64,000 nt of DNA, from contig CM055319.2 of NCBI GenBank assembly GCA_029255685.2, positions 13,402,247 through 13,466,246 on the forward strand, written 5' to 3'. Each line of letters starts with the position of its first letter. Within the stretch, counting starts at the first letter, position 1. The position numbers and the translations under genes are program-made. Below are positions 12,190-22,963 of this stretch, piece by piece. Under the pieces are notes generated by a model, which saw only the letters and a list, made by a program, of their open reading frames with translations, did not search any database and had not been told where the DNA came from. This DNA comes from Silene conica. Lineage: Eukaryota; Streptophyta; Magnoliopsida; Caryophyllales; Caryophyllaceae.

Positions 12190-14230
12190 TTATGTTGGCT
12201 TGTAGTATTTGGTTGGCACAAAAGGCATCTTCGAGACGACCCCTTCATACGACTTCCCTCTTACAACAATGTTAACCTTAGTTCCGGCCTTGTGGTTACC
12301 AGACTTGACATACCCCATACCTATGTTCTTCTTAAGGCAAGGGCTAAATCCTCCACTTGTGATTTCACCAATCTTTTCTCCTTTCTCGTTCTTAATCTCG
12401 CTATGACCTCTAGCCGGAGGTCCAGAAGAGATGAACCCTGCCCGCCTGATAGATGGGCCATCACCAATTTGCTTGAGTATAACATCGGCACCTAGAAACC
12501 CGCCTTTGGCACGCCTTCTCTTGCCGACGGCCCAAGTAAGCCCTGCCTCAACAGGTGTAATGTGTTGTTCCAGATCGTTGCCATACAAACATAAACCGGC
12601 TTCCAGCCTAAGACTGTCTCGTGCCCCCAGCCCTGTCAGTCTTACCTTCCCTTCGGATCTTTCTAAAATTTGTTTTGCAAGGTTTACGGCATACTCATCG
12701 GGAACTGAGATTTCAAACCCATCTTCACCAGTATATCTGAAATCACAACAGGAATCTCAGAAATAAAAACTTGAACAAAAGTATTTCAGAAACCCTGCAC
12801 TGATTTTGATCGATAGTACAAAAGTAACACAAATAATCCCACATGGCCACAAATACAGCCAAAGCTGAAGTGGCAAATATGGAAACGGTGTGGTCAAGGA
12901 GGCCGGATGTATGCAGCTTACCCATGTGTGAACTATTAACAACACAGCGACGGTGTTTCTAGATGACCGTTGTAAAAAATTTATTGACTACAGAAGGAAG
13001 CAGCACATCAATTATAATGAACTCCTTCCTCGTTATTGAATTAGCCCCCATGGACCCACTTTTCACCTTGCAAAAGGCTAATTTCAACAGAATAGAGGGA
13101 GTATTTTGCTTTATTCAATCGTAAAACAACAAAAGATGCAGATGGGTCATACCCAGTCCTGGTGAGATAGCAAGGGAAGCCATTGATATCGATCATAGAG
13201 AATGCCCCAAAGTACATCTTGCTTAAGTCGTCCTTGGTCAATTTTTGAAGAACAGGAGCAGCAAGAGGACCCTGTGAACATGCATCCAACAAGTTAATAA
13301 CATAATATTACAATAGAGGGTAACGTATGAAGATTACACTGAAGTTAGATAGAAGCTATAAAGCGATCAATAAGTATAGGACAAACCAAAATGGAATTGT
13401 GATAATTGTTTTGGCACAAAGAGACATTGCGGAATAGATCAGTGGCAATAGATGGAAAGAACAGAATGTCAAGGATCGAACTGAACTATTGTACATTGCG
13501 AGAAAATAGAGGTTAAACTTAACTATCAAAGTTAAAAGGCAGACAATATGAATGGGATCGTGCCCATGGAGGAATTATATTTTAGTCAACTCTACCTAAT
13601 TAGAAAGTAAAAGCCTAATGCTTGTTAGCATGCATAATTAACAAGGAAATGGAAACTTCAAGAATCAACCTGCAAGGCAAGAAGAGATCTCTCGTCATGA
13701 ATGTGCCATGAGACATCACCGCCTTTAGCCTTGTAGGACTTCATATGCTCCTCAATATGTGCAAGATCCTTATCTCTGCAACCCGCGTTAACTACCAAAT
13801 ATATGTGATCATCCTTCACTTTGGTAATTACAGTGTCATCAATTGCGCCGCCCTTTTCATTTGTGAAAACGGATAACGTCCCAGTACCGGGGGCTAGCCC
13901 GGCAATGTCACCAATAACAAGCTTTTCAAGGAAAGGAATGCAATCCTTTCCCTTCAGACTAAGTCCACACATATGAGCAACATCAAAAAGACTGCCGTTC
14001 TCTCTGCAGTTGACAGTAGAATCCATTATCGAGTCCTTATACTGAATAGGCATGCTCCAACCAGCAAAAGGTACCATTTTCCCACCATTTTCAACATGAA
14101 AGTCATGAAGAGCAGTCTTCTTGAGATCACCCTCGCTAGAGAAACATCGACGACCAGCAACTTTGTTTTCTGCTTGAGCGAGTCGCCTAGTAATTGATCG
14201 CCCAAGCTGCCACATCCGTCCTCCTCTCAT
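12190..14230 (-). CDS. GDCST: glycine cleavage system T-protein, aminomethyltransferase (3 exons)
   Basis: This mitochondrial enzyme of the glycine decarboxylase complex takes the aminomethyl group from lipoylated H-protein, releases ammonia and forms 5,10-methylene-tetrahydrofolate; in leaves it serves photorespiration. Exons on the - strand are 14230-13670, 13271-13153 and 12736-12190, with GT-AG introns, giving 1,227 nt and exactly 408 aa, the usual plant length. The first ~30 residues ([17 protein letters not shown]) form an Arg-rich presequence. Mature landmarks follow in order: the [10 protein letters not shown] region, [14 protein letters not shown] in the folate-binding catalytic region, [18 protein letters not shown] across the exon 2/3 junction, [13 protein letters not shown], and the C-terminal KYYKPT. 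The frame is intact. The FDVAHM motif has Ala where I expect Ser. The gene converges on the E2 gene, about 2.6 kb apart. Confidence 0.96.
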
Positions 14231-14254
14231 CTCCTTGTATTAAAAATTGAAATC

Positions 14255-15745
14255 TCTGAACACAATTAAACAAATCTTAAAAGAATTTTTTGCAGTATCA
14301 GGCAGCAACATTCATGCCTTGATTCCCTTGAATTATGGAGAGTATACTTAATTACTCTATAATATGTTGAGAGGAGGCCATCAGGACAGGAAACACTTAA
14401 AAGATAACAAATACGGAGTAAGTTAACGTGACAGAAAAGAAGAGTCACTATTGAATTATCCCAAGCAATCTCTATGATGGAACTTCTACAGAATCCACAC
14501 ATAATCAGATATTCACACTTCAAAATCTGACACCAATGTACTAAAGAAAGAATTCTAATTATACCAGTTCTTTTGGGTAAGATCTTTGGGTGGAGGGAAG
14601 GTACGGGGATCCTCCAACATGAGAGTAACGGGACACGCAACCTAAGGATTGAAGTCTGGTGTTTAACAACCCAAATCCGTACCCAAATTTAATACTTCTC
14701 CATCACATTTTAGTTCTCCATTTCCGTCCAATTTTATATAATTGCCCTCTTTCCAAATTTAGTAAGTAAAAGTATTGAACATCCAAAACTGCCTCTAGCG
14801 AACTTACTATCACAGTAGTATCACTCTCTTCATCACAATGATATTCCATTCTGTTTATTTTAAGAGTAGAATCGTATTTTATCAAATTTCCTTAAATCGT
14901 CCCACGTGGAGACAGAAAATAAGATTGGAGACAAAAATAGAAACCTCAGAGTTTGAGTTTTGGGAGAAATGAAAAGGCAAGTATAAGTATATAAGCATTA
15001 ATTCAAGAAAAACTTGTAAACGATTGTGATTCTAATTAGTCGCATGGTGCATATGTTCGACATAGTAGACGACCACCCATTACTCCTCCTGGCTTTACAT
15101 CAATAGCAATGTGATTGTTAAGATTACTCCCTCCGTCCCAATCATTTCATCAAAGGTAAACAAATGATTGAGACGGAGTGAGTATAACTTAGAAATACAA
15201 GAAATCCAATACTCCTAACTAGAATTCAAATAAGCCAGTACAGCTGCTAACAGAACCATGCAAACCAAACATTCAATTCCACTTGAAAATGCAATATTAT
15301 GCAAATTCGTATTGTTCCACAACATTTAAATCCATCAAACATAATGCAAGCATGTGGTGGTGCGGGAATGCATAGGCCCGGGATTCAACCCCTCCGTCAT
15401 CCAAAAAACATAATGCAAGCAATAAGCAATCTTCAAATAAATGAGAAATGATTAGTACACATAGATTTACAAACAAAGTTTCAAACTTTCTAATTTTCAA
15501 GCGGTGCACATACACATACACATCAGAACATCTACACACCACAAACATCAACAAAATAAACAATTTTTCCTTTCGTTCTAATCACTTGTTTACTTTCCAT
15601 TAAATACCCGCGTACCATGAATAAAAAGGTAAACAAACGATTGAGACGGGCAGTAATAGATATACAAATTCGTCAAGATCTAAACTTAATCAATTAAAAA
15701 TAATGTACATGAATGAGAGATTAATAATGAAAGAGTAAGAGTACC
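14255..15745 (-). promoter_or_regulatory. probable 5' UTR intron of the T-protein gene
   Basis: Reading the - strand, a donor-like CTCGGAG|GTACTC at about 15,745 and an acceptor-like GTGTTCAG|AGATTT at about 14,256 would leave a short leader just before the ATG at 14,230. Upstream of the donor lies a purine/pyrimidine-mixed stretch (15,745-15,830) that could be the first UTR exon. There is no coding sequence inside. RNA reads are needed to confirm it. Confidence 0.4.
15127..15182. mobile_element. short Stowaway-type MITE (56 bp)
   Basis: The ends CTCCCTCCGTCCCAATCATT and AATGATTGAGACGGAGTGAG are inverted repeats flanked by TA (15125-15126 and 15183-15184). It is an internally deleted Stowaway. 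A degraded relative is visible at about 15,570-15,655. Confidence 0.75.
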
Positions 15746-15874
15746 TCCGAGATTAGGAAATGGAAAATACTGTGCTTCTCGCCTTCTGTACTTCTCTCGC
15801 AGTGATACCACCATCTCAAAGTCCAAATGATTTTTATTTATTTATTTTAATATGGAATATTATACTAAGTACTA

Positions 15875-16130
15875 CTCCCTCCTACCCGTTTGTAATGTCC
15901 CATTATGACGAAATGACGTTTAATATTTTGCTTGAGTAGGGGCATATAAATTGGAGAGAGAGGGTGTATAAAGTAAGTGGGGGTAATGGGTGGGTGGTGT
16001 GTAATAAATGAAAATTAATAAGGGTAAAATGGTAAAAACTTGGTAAAAAACTTACCAAAAATATACAATGGGACAATATCCTAAATGGAGGGAAATGTAC
16101 AATTGGACATTTAAATTGGTTAGGAGGGAG
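15875..16130. mobile_element. Stowaway-type MITE (256 bp)
   Basis: It starts CTCCCTCCTACCCGTTTGTA and ends with the complement-related TTAGGAGGGAG, flanked by TA on both sides. Internal GTCCCATT and AATGGGACA words are also inverted. It lies in the likely promoter region of the T-protein gene. Confidence 0.8.
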
Positions 16131-17019
16131 TATTTTTTATCTAAATTAACAAAAAAGTATGGTCTAATCGTCTTTTTTTAAAGAATTTAATAAGAAAATA
16201 ACTTTTTTTTAAAATTGTATCATCATGTATTTGTTAAAGTTACAGTCATCTGTCACGTGTCATTTACAAATTATACACCGTGTTCCATATTATTTCATTC
16301 GTGTTTATTACTCATTCATTTATCAAAGGCAATGTTTTTAAAATCGCATAAAATCAGGATCATTTCCGTATTTAAATCCCGTCAAATTCAACATCATTTC
16401 CGTATTGAAATCCCATTAAATCATTTCGATTTAATTTGTGATGATATATGATTCTGGTATCATTATTACTATAAAAGAAGGATGTATTTCCGCTTACGTG
16501 GCGCAATCATGTATCAGCGTTGGGTGTTTCGAGCTCTCACATTCATCCTCAGCATTTTCATTTTTGTAGACCAATCAGATTTACTCATCTATGCCACCTC
16601 ATATTAATTTAATAATTTAATAATTTAATAATAATTTATTTATTATTAAATACAAAAACTGAATCAGAATAAAATCCTTCCAAATTTGACTCATTCTCAT
16701 TTTACCAGAATATAATCATAATCATTCTGAATACAATCATTCTTAATACAATCATTCTAAATCGTCTCTTTCCTATATCTAATTCTCAGAGTCATTCCCA
16801 GAATCATTCCGAGAACTTCTACTCAAATAGCAGAGTTAATCTCAAGAACTGTGAAAGTACCATCTGATGAAGTTTAACGGAAAGCGCGAGCACCTACTAG
16901 AAAGAGGTTCACAACAAGGGTCTTTGTCGAATTGCTATACTGTAAAAAACTTCTCTTATACCATTTATTCTACAATAATTTTATACGTTCCCCTTGAATT
17001 CTACAATAATTCTACAATA

Positions 17020-17060
17020 ATTTTATACAACCCCGTGAATTTTCACGGGTGATACACTAG
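17020..17060 (+). other. internal Helitron 3' terminus
   Basis: A perfect hairpin (CCCGTGA 17032-17038, TCACGGG 17043-17049) is followed by TGATACACTAG. This is the same structure as the element's outer 3' end at 21,782. The base after CTAG is G, not T, so the segment 16460-17060 by itself does not show an A^T insertion site. Confidence 0.75.
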
Positions 17061-18206
17061 GTCGTTCTAAATCCCAGAATCATTCTCAGAATCTGTGGTT
17101 GCCGGTTGGTGAACAGGTGACATTTAATTTATTTAGTCTGTTTTTTTACCCTTTCTTTTATTTATTAGATAGTACAAAAGTCTGAAATTTTTATTTAATG
17201 TTAGGCAGCACAAAAGTCTGGAGTTTTTAGACATTCAAAACCAGTTTTCTGGTTTTCTGATCCAATTCGGTTGTTAGGGTTTTTCAATTGGTCCCATTCT
17301 CAATTGGGTATTCATCATAATTTGATTTCTTTCTCGATTTCAGCAGTTTTGCTTTGTAATGCTAATTGTTTTCGTCGCGCAAATGGGGTTATAGAATGTA
17401 TGATTGAGACTAATCATCCGCCATCTATGGTTTTTGATGCGATTGATAAAGCTGAAGGGGATGATAGTGTTGATGAAGATGATGATGATAATCAAACTGA
17501 GAAGCAGATGGTAGTTGAAGATGATGATCCCGATTGGTTATTTTGAGAAATGAGAAGCATGCTATCAAATTGTGGTTGGAGATGATGATCTTGAAATTGA
17601 TTTGGATGATGAAATAGACAATAGTTGGATACAGGAAATAACTGTCTTGAGTGGGAAACCTTCGCTTTTCATCCAATTCCGTTGATTGCTCTAATCTTGG
17701 AACGATATAACAGGTATTTGCAGACATTTTTTTTGCTACAAGTTTGTGTTTTTGTTGGAAAAATATATAATTCTGTTGTTTGATCATGTATACTGTGTAT
17801 GAAGCCTGAAAAAACTAATGGTTTTTTTTTTCGAAGTTGTAACTTTGAGAGTATTGTTTATTAATGCAGGTCCGCTGATAACTGGAACCTTCTGAAGGAG
17901 CGGATGTTTACACTTCTACAAATTTAATCTGCAGTTCTCATTGATTTAGGGGAAAAATTAAATTAGGGTTTTAATTGTTTGAGAAATTGAAGAATTTGGG
18001 GGAAAAAGTTAGGGTGAGTTTTGAAAATAAGAGATAAAAAAGAAGTTGGATGGTTAACATAATATTTATCGGTTGTCCAGGTGAACCTTCCTCCGGTCTA
18101 ATAAAAGTTAAATGATGTCATAGACAAGATTATTCCCGGTTAAACTTTTGGATGGATTATTATGAGAAGAGAGGGTATAGGTTGGATTATTGTCATGAAA
18201 TAACCC
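17061..18206. other. Helitron interior of unknown origin
   Basis: A 91-aa + strand frame (17271-17546) ends in an acidic run rich in Asp and Glu. It has no motif I recognise and may be a captured gene piece. A splice-like AG and GC-balanced sequence near 17,870-17,930 hints at another exon. I cannot assign a source gene. Confidence 0.35.
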
Positions 18207-18905
18207 TATATAATATTCTATTCTATGCCATAAAAATCGTCAAACCAAAATCAACTAAACTGAAATTAAGAATATTGTGAAGATTTATTAGGAATATTCT
18301 ACACGGATATTAGGAATTAATATTCTACACCCCGTTAAGATTTATTACTGCTATTAACATATTTTAGGAATTTGCTGATATTACGTCAATTATTATATAA
18401 AGAGTCCAACTAAATTAAGAAACTTGAGATGCACCTTTTAAAAACGTGAGATATCTCATACAATAATGTGAAATATCTGTGAGATAATAATTTAATAGAG
18501 TAATCAGCTATTATATTATATATATGCCATAAAAAACGTCAAACCAAAATCATGCACGGATATTCTACACGGATATTAGGAATTAATATAATAAATATAT
18601 AATATATAATATTCTATTCTATGCCATAAAAAACGTCAAACCAAATCAACTAAACTGAAATTAGGAATATTGTGAAGATTTATTAGGAATATTCTACACG
18701 GATATTAAGAATTAATATTCTACCCCCGTTAAGATTTATTACTGCTATTAACATATTTTAGGAATTTGCTGGTATTACGTCAATTATTATACAAAGAGTC
18801 CAACTAAATTAAGAAACTTGAGATACACCATAAAAAACGTGAGATATCTCATACAATAATGTGAAATATCTGTGAGATAATAATTTAATAATAATCAGCT
18901 ATTAC
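18207..18905. repeat. tandem duplication of about 300 bp, period 396 bp
   Basis: The block from ATTCTATTCTATGCCATAAA to the AATCAGCTATTA words occurs at about 18207-18514 and again at about 18603-18905 with few differences. A truncated third piece (ATGCCATAAAAAACGTCAAA onwards) lies between them at about 18526-18590. All of it is AT-rich and non-coding, just upstream of the RPA-like gene. Confidence 0.85.
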
Positions 18906-19258
18906 GTTGACTGCTAAATCTTTATCAACTAATATTCTATTGTAGTCTTTTTGTTTCCACACGTATAGAAAATATTTCAAAGAAGTCCAATATTCTCTAA
19001 ATCTTTATCAATATTGTATTTTACCTAAATACAGAGTCCTAAATACAGAGTTGTAGGGGTGTTACCAAATCATATTCCATATTAATATTACATATAATCA
19101 GAGTTTTACCTCCTACAGAGTTCCACTTGATAAGAACTATCCCCGAATTATAAATAGAGACTTCAAGCCGTGTAATACAAAGTACCTGCATCAACAATTT
19201 ATTATTCAGCCGTAATACACACTACTTGCTATCATACCTCAACAATTATTCATATCAA

Positions 19259-20223
19259 ATGGCTATGACAAGTTTTTTGACTATTAGCGACCAGTACGGA
19301 GTTCGCGTTACTCAGATCAACGTAAGAGTGGTACACAAATGGGAGAGACCTGAATTAGCTTTCAAAAACAAAAATTTCGAAAAAAAATCAGATACTTTTA
19401 AAAAAAAAAAAAACTCGATGCAATAGATATGCTATTTGTGGATTCCAAGGTTTGTCTTTTTTCTACAATTTATTCTACAATAATTTTATACGTTATGTGT
19501 TCTTTTTATTTATACAAAAACTGATCAGAATTTTATTTTTATTGTTTTCAGAATGATTTTATCCAAGCCACCATAAGGAAACAATTGATTTCTCACTTTG
19601 GATCACAGTTGTGTGTCGGTGAAGTTTACACTATTCGTAACATGACTGTAGACAACAACACAGGCCTAGACAAGGCAACCCCTCATCCTTATCGATCGAG
19701 GTTTGAATACTCAACACGAGTCCAGAAAATCAGTGATCCTACCATACCAAATAGTCTATATCGTTTTGCAGCTTTTAATGACATATTGGATGGTATAATT
19801 CCACCCACACATTATATAGGTACGACTCTTAAATATTATATTCATTTACTCTATTTTCTTAATTGTCGACTATGATTTTGATTTTTTACATATTTGACAA
19901 TGCAGATGTTATAGGAAAACTCTATGAGATTGGTACTATAACGGAAACTCCGAGTAAGGATGTGTGTCGCACAATAAGGCTTGAAGACTATCAGTTAGTT
20001 CATCTCTACATCACTATTTAAATCATTTTCTTATATTTCGAATATTCTTTAATTGTCGCCTATCTATTTACAAAATTATTCTTTTGTTTTAGGGGAACAA
20101 AGTTTCCATGCACATTATGGGAACCATTCGCAAGTCAAGTACCCGATCTCATATCCAAACTCCCCAATCCCGAGCAGTCAAAAGTAATCGTCATCCAATG
20201 TGTTCAAACAAAAAAATTTGAAG
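19259..20223 (+). pseudogene. RPA70-like single-strand DNA-binding protein, Helitron-borne, broken
   Basis: Exons can be traced as 19259-19449, 19552-19819, 19906-19993 and 20093-20223, with GT-AG junctions. The conceptual pieces (VRVVHKWERP, GEVYTIRNM, DVIGKLYEIG, GTKFPCTLWEPFA) resemble OB-fold DNA-binding regions of plant RPA1 proteins, which are common passengers in plant Helitrons. Exon 1 has a frameshift in a Lys-coding A-run near 19,395-19,415. After 20,223 the RPA reading ends and helicase sequence begins within about 220 bp, so the C-terminal half is missing. It is unlikely to make a functional protein. Confidence 0.7.
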
Positions 20224-20438
20224 GTACAAAAACAATCAGAATTTTATACGATATGTGTTTTTACGGCTGAAAAAATCCTTCTAAGTCGTCTGACCAAATT
20301 TGACAAGAATAAAATCCTTCTATTTTTACGGCTGATCCCTAATTTAATTTTTAATACAAATAAAAATTTCATATCTAATACTTACTTTTAAATAGTTGTA
20401 CATTTCTGACCGTTTCAGATATATATATTAAATTTCAG

Positions 20439-21351
20439 GTTTTGAAGCTCACGAAAAATATGAGACTTCAGGTAGGAAGTGCACAGTCAAATGTTGATGA
20501 AATCCGAGAATTTTCAAAGTGGATTCTCGAAGTTGGGGATGGCTTAGCAGGTGGGTCAAATGATGGAGTAGCTAGCATCGAGTTACCAGAAGATATACTT
20601 ATTCAGCCTGGTGTAGATCCAATATATACTATTGTAGATAACACTTATCCATCTTTAAAAGATCACTTAGGTGACCCTCTGTATTTCACTGAAAGAGCTG
20701 TACTAGCACCTACTCACGATGTGGTCGAGGAGGTAAACGACTATGTCTTGGATCAAATTCAAAAGGAAGAAAAAATTTACTTAAGCTCTGATGAAATAAG
20801 CAAGGAAGAGACTAATTGCGGGGTCAGAGAACTTTACTCTACAGAGTTTCAAACCATTTGCTTGGTCAATCAGATGTTCCGGTTTACCTAATCACAGCTT
20901 AAAACTGAAAGTTGGAGCTATAGTGATGCTTTTAAGAAACATTGACCAAGCAAATGGTTTGTGCAATGGCACCCGAATGGAGGTAAAGCAACTAGGAAAT
21001 CGCGTTATTAGTGCAACAGTTATTTCTGGCAGTCATATCGGAAGCAATGTCTATATTCCCCGCATCACCTTAACTCCTTCCGATCAAACCAGGTTCCCAA
21101 TTAAGTTTGAAAGAAGACAGTTTCCTTTAGCAGTTTGTTTCGCTATGACTATCAACAAAAGTCAAGGTCAATCTCTATCCCGTGTTGAACTTTATCTTCC
21201 AAGACCAGTCTTTACCCATGGCCAACTGTACGTTGCTATATCCAGGGTCACGAGTAAGAAAGGTCTAAAAGTGCTACTTCTTGATGAAGAAGGAGAGATG
21301 ACTAATACAACAACAAATGTTGTTTACAAGGAGGTTTTCGAGAAACTGTAA
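20439..21351 (+). pseudogene. PIF1-type helicase, C-terminal fragment of a Helitron transposase
   Basis: Following an acceptor (ATTTCAG), the frame gives LKLTKNMRLQ, then the PIF1 C-terminal pattern: PEDI, DPLYFTERAVLAPTHDVVEEVN, KVGAIVMLLRNID, GLCNGTRM, TINKSQGQSLSRVELYLPRP and LYVAISRVTSKKGL. The last two are helicase motifs V and VI. The Rep domain and helicase Walker A and B motifs are absent. A frameshift near 20,850-20,880 splits the fragment into two frames. Helitron RepHel proteins drive rolling-circle-like transposition; this remnant cannot. Confidence 0.85.
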
Positions 21352-21782
21352 TTTTCGTGTTGGGTTATCGAATTTTAATACACCCATTTAATTTATATTT
21401 GTACCTGATTAGTTATTTTGTTCATCGTATTTGTCTGTCAAATTATGTTCCGTAAGTAATTCATCAAAAGACAATAACTTTCCAAACTACTCATTATTAG
21501 TTATTTAATCTTTTTTTAGTCGTCTATCGTTTTTTCTTATATACCTTATTCATTAATGTTATCATAAGTAATCCAAATATTATCATCATTACTAATAGCT
21601 ATTCGAAAATTAGTGCACCAGGAAATTCACCTTTTCACCGAATATATCTTATATTCAAACATGCCGTTAAAAAAAAATTTGTTCGAATAAACAGAATTGC
21701 TATATATTGAAATAAATATACCGACGTCGTCTTTAAAAATAAGTGTACACAACCCTGTGATTTTTCACGGGTGTTACACTAG

Positions 21783-22036
21783 TATTAATTATAACGGATT
21801 TAGGCTAATAAGCTAATTAAGAAAATATTGTTAAGAATATATGTTGTTGGTTAGACCGAGTTGTATTGTAGATGTGTTGTGAAGTTGGAGTGGATAGTAA
21901 TTTGGTGGTGGTGTTGTGGACATATTTTGTATTTATTTATATTTCTTACATTTGTGACATTTCCTACATTGTGTTTCCCTTTTCCTAAACTTATCAAAAT
22001 ACCAAAAACTTGAAAATTTTAAAAATCCAAAAGCAT
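21783..22036. other. short spacer between Helitron and LINE 3' end
   Basis: AT-rich, with no gene. It should contain one copy of the LINE target duplication next to the poly(A); the partner copy is beyond the window. Confidence 0.5.
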
Positions 22037-22357
22037 TTTTTTTTTTTTTTTTTTTGATAAGGTAAGAAAACTAGGTTGATCCTCTTGGTAGGACCAACCT
22101 ATCTCATCCTTTCGAATGAGTAAGGTAAGTTGAAGCCACCGGCTTTCAACCCACCTCGAAAGAGTTGGACATGAATGTCCAACAGAAGCCATGAAGTCAG
22201 CAACCTTGTTGGCTTCACGGAAGCAATGTTTAATGATCATTTCATCGAAAAGATGAAGATCAAGTTTCACATCCTTGATAATACTAGAGATTTCCCACGG
22301 GATCTGCCAAGTGCTACGGAGGGAGTTGATAACACATAAATTATCACCCTCCACAAT
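22037..22357 (-). pseudogene. LINE RNase H C-terminal part and poly(A) end
   Basis: It reads VEGDNLCVINSL, then HCFREANKVADFMASVGH, the C-terminal RNase H motif with the N-x-x-A-D pattern, and ends in TLS followed by Lys codons made by the poly(A). No stop codon precedes the poly(A). The longer 232-aa frame that extends into 22,717 is an artefact: its N-terminal half is CACTA subterminal repeat. Confidence 0.85.
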
Positions 22358-22379
22358 CACTACAACGAAAATTGAATCG

Positions 22380-22745
22380 GGCGACAAATATTGGCGACGG
22401 AAATCCGTCGCAAAACACCTAATGGCGACGGACAACAGTCGCCAAAATTTTGTCGCTGACTTTTGTCGCCCGAATCGCCAAAAAAATTCGGGCGACTGAA
22501 ATCCGTCGCCAAATTTGGCGACAGCAGGGGTAGTCGCCATATATGCAATTTGGCGACAGAACGGGCAGTCGCTAAATTGGCGACAGAAACGAGGCAGTCG
22601 CCAATTTGGCGACAGACTGTCCGTCGCCAAAGCTGGCTTTTCCGTCGCCAATGCCCCTGACTTTCCAGGGGCTTTGGTTTTTGGTGCTCTGTTTTGGCGA
22701 CTGAAATCAGTCGCCATTACATCATTTCAGTCGCCAAAATTCCTG
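22380..22745. repeat. CACTA left subterminal repeat array
   Basis: Many short copies of GGCGAC / GTCGCC in both orientations, often as TTTGGCGAC or GGCGACGGA, are clustered just inside the terminus. CACTA elements carry such arrays as binding sites for their TNPA-type proteins. The matching array lies at the other end, 48,185-48,430. Confidence 0.9.
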
Positions 22746-22963
22746 GGCATTTTTCATGAAAATCATTTTTTTCTGCCAAATCCAATACGAAATAATTTCA
22801 GTACACCTGTAGACAGAAAGTAACCAGCAATTGGTGACGAACACCTTTTGAAACAACAACCAAATCTCCTTTTATAGAAAAAGAGAACCGTTATCAAATT
22901 ACAAGAACACGTTAACTAAACTAATAAATCTCCACGTTCGACAATTTTTCCTAAGTTACTAAA

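Larger units (their letters stand above)
16460..21782 (+). mobile_element. Helitron, defective, with RPA-like and PIF1-type fragments
   Basis: The 5' end TCATTATTACTATAAAAGAA follows an A (16,459). The 3' end is a short hairpin (CCCTGTGA 21753-21760, TCACGGG 21765-21771) followed by GTGTTACACTAG, then a T (21,783). TC start, hairpin plus CTAG end and an A^T insertion site fit plant Helitrons. It contains a broken RPA-like gene and the C-terminal part of a PIF1-type helicase but no recognisable Rep (HUH) domain, so it cannot be autonomous. Confidence 0.8.

Noticed and set aside
11971-12495. 174-aa + strand frame
   Set aside because: It overlaps exon 3 of the T-protein gene on the other strand, which has strong family identity; this frame has none.
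16460-17060. Stand-alone 601-bp Helitron
   Set aside because: The base after its CTAG is G rather than T, so it does not show the A^T site; treated as an internal terminus of the larger element.
22019-22717. 232-aa - strand frame as one protein
   Set aside because: It is a chance fusion of the LINE RNase H end with CACTA subterminal repeats across the 22,358 boundary.
22380-22745. Regularly repeated short words resembling a CRISPR array
   Set aside because: The repeats are short, in both orientations and irregularly spaced, and they sit just inside a CACTA terminus in a plant genome.
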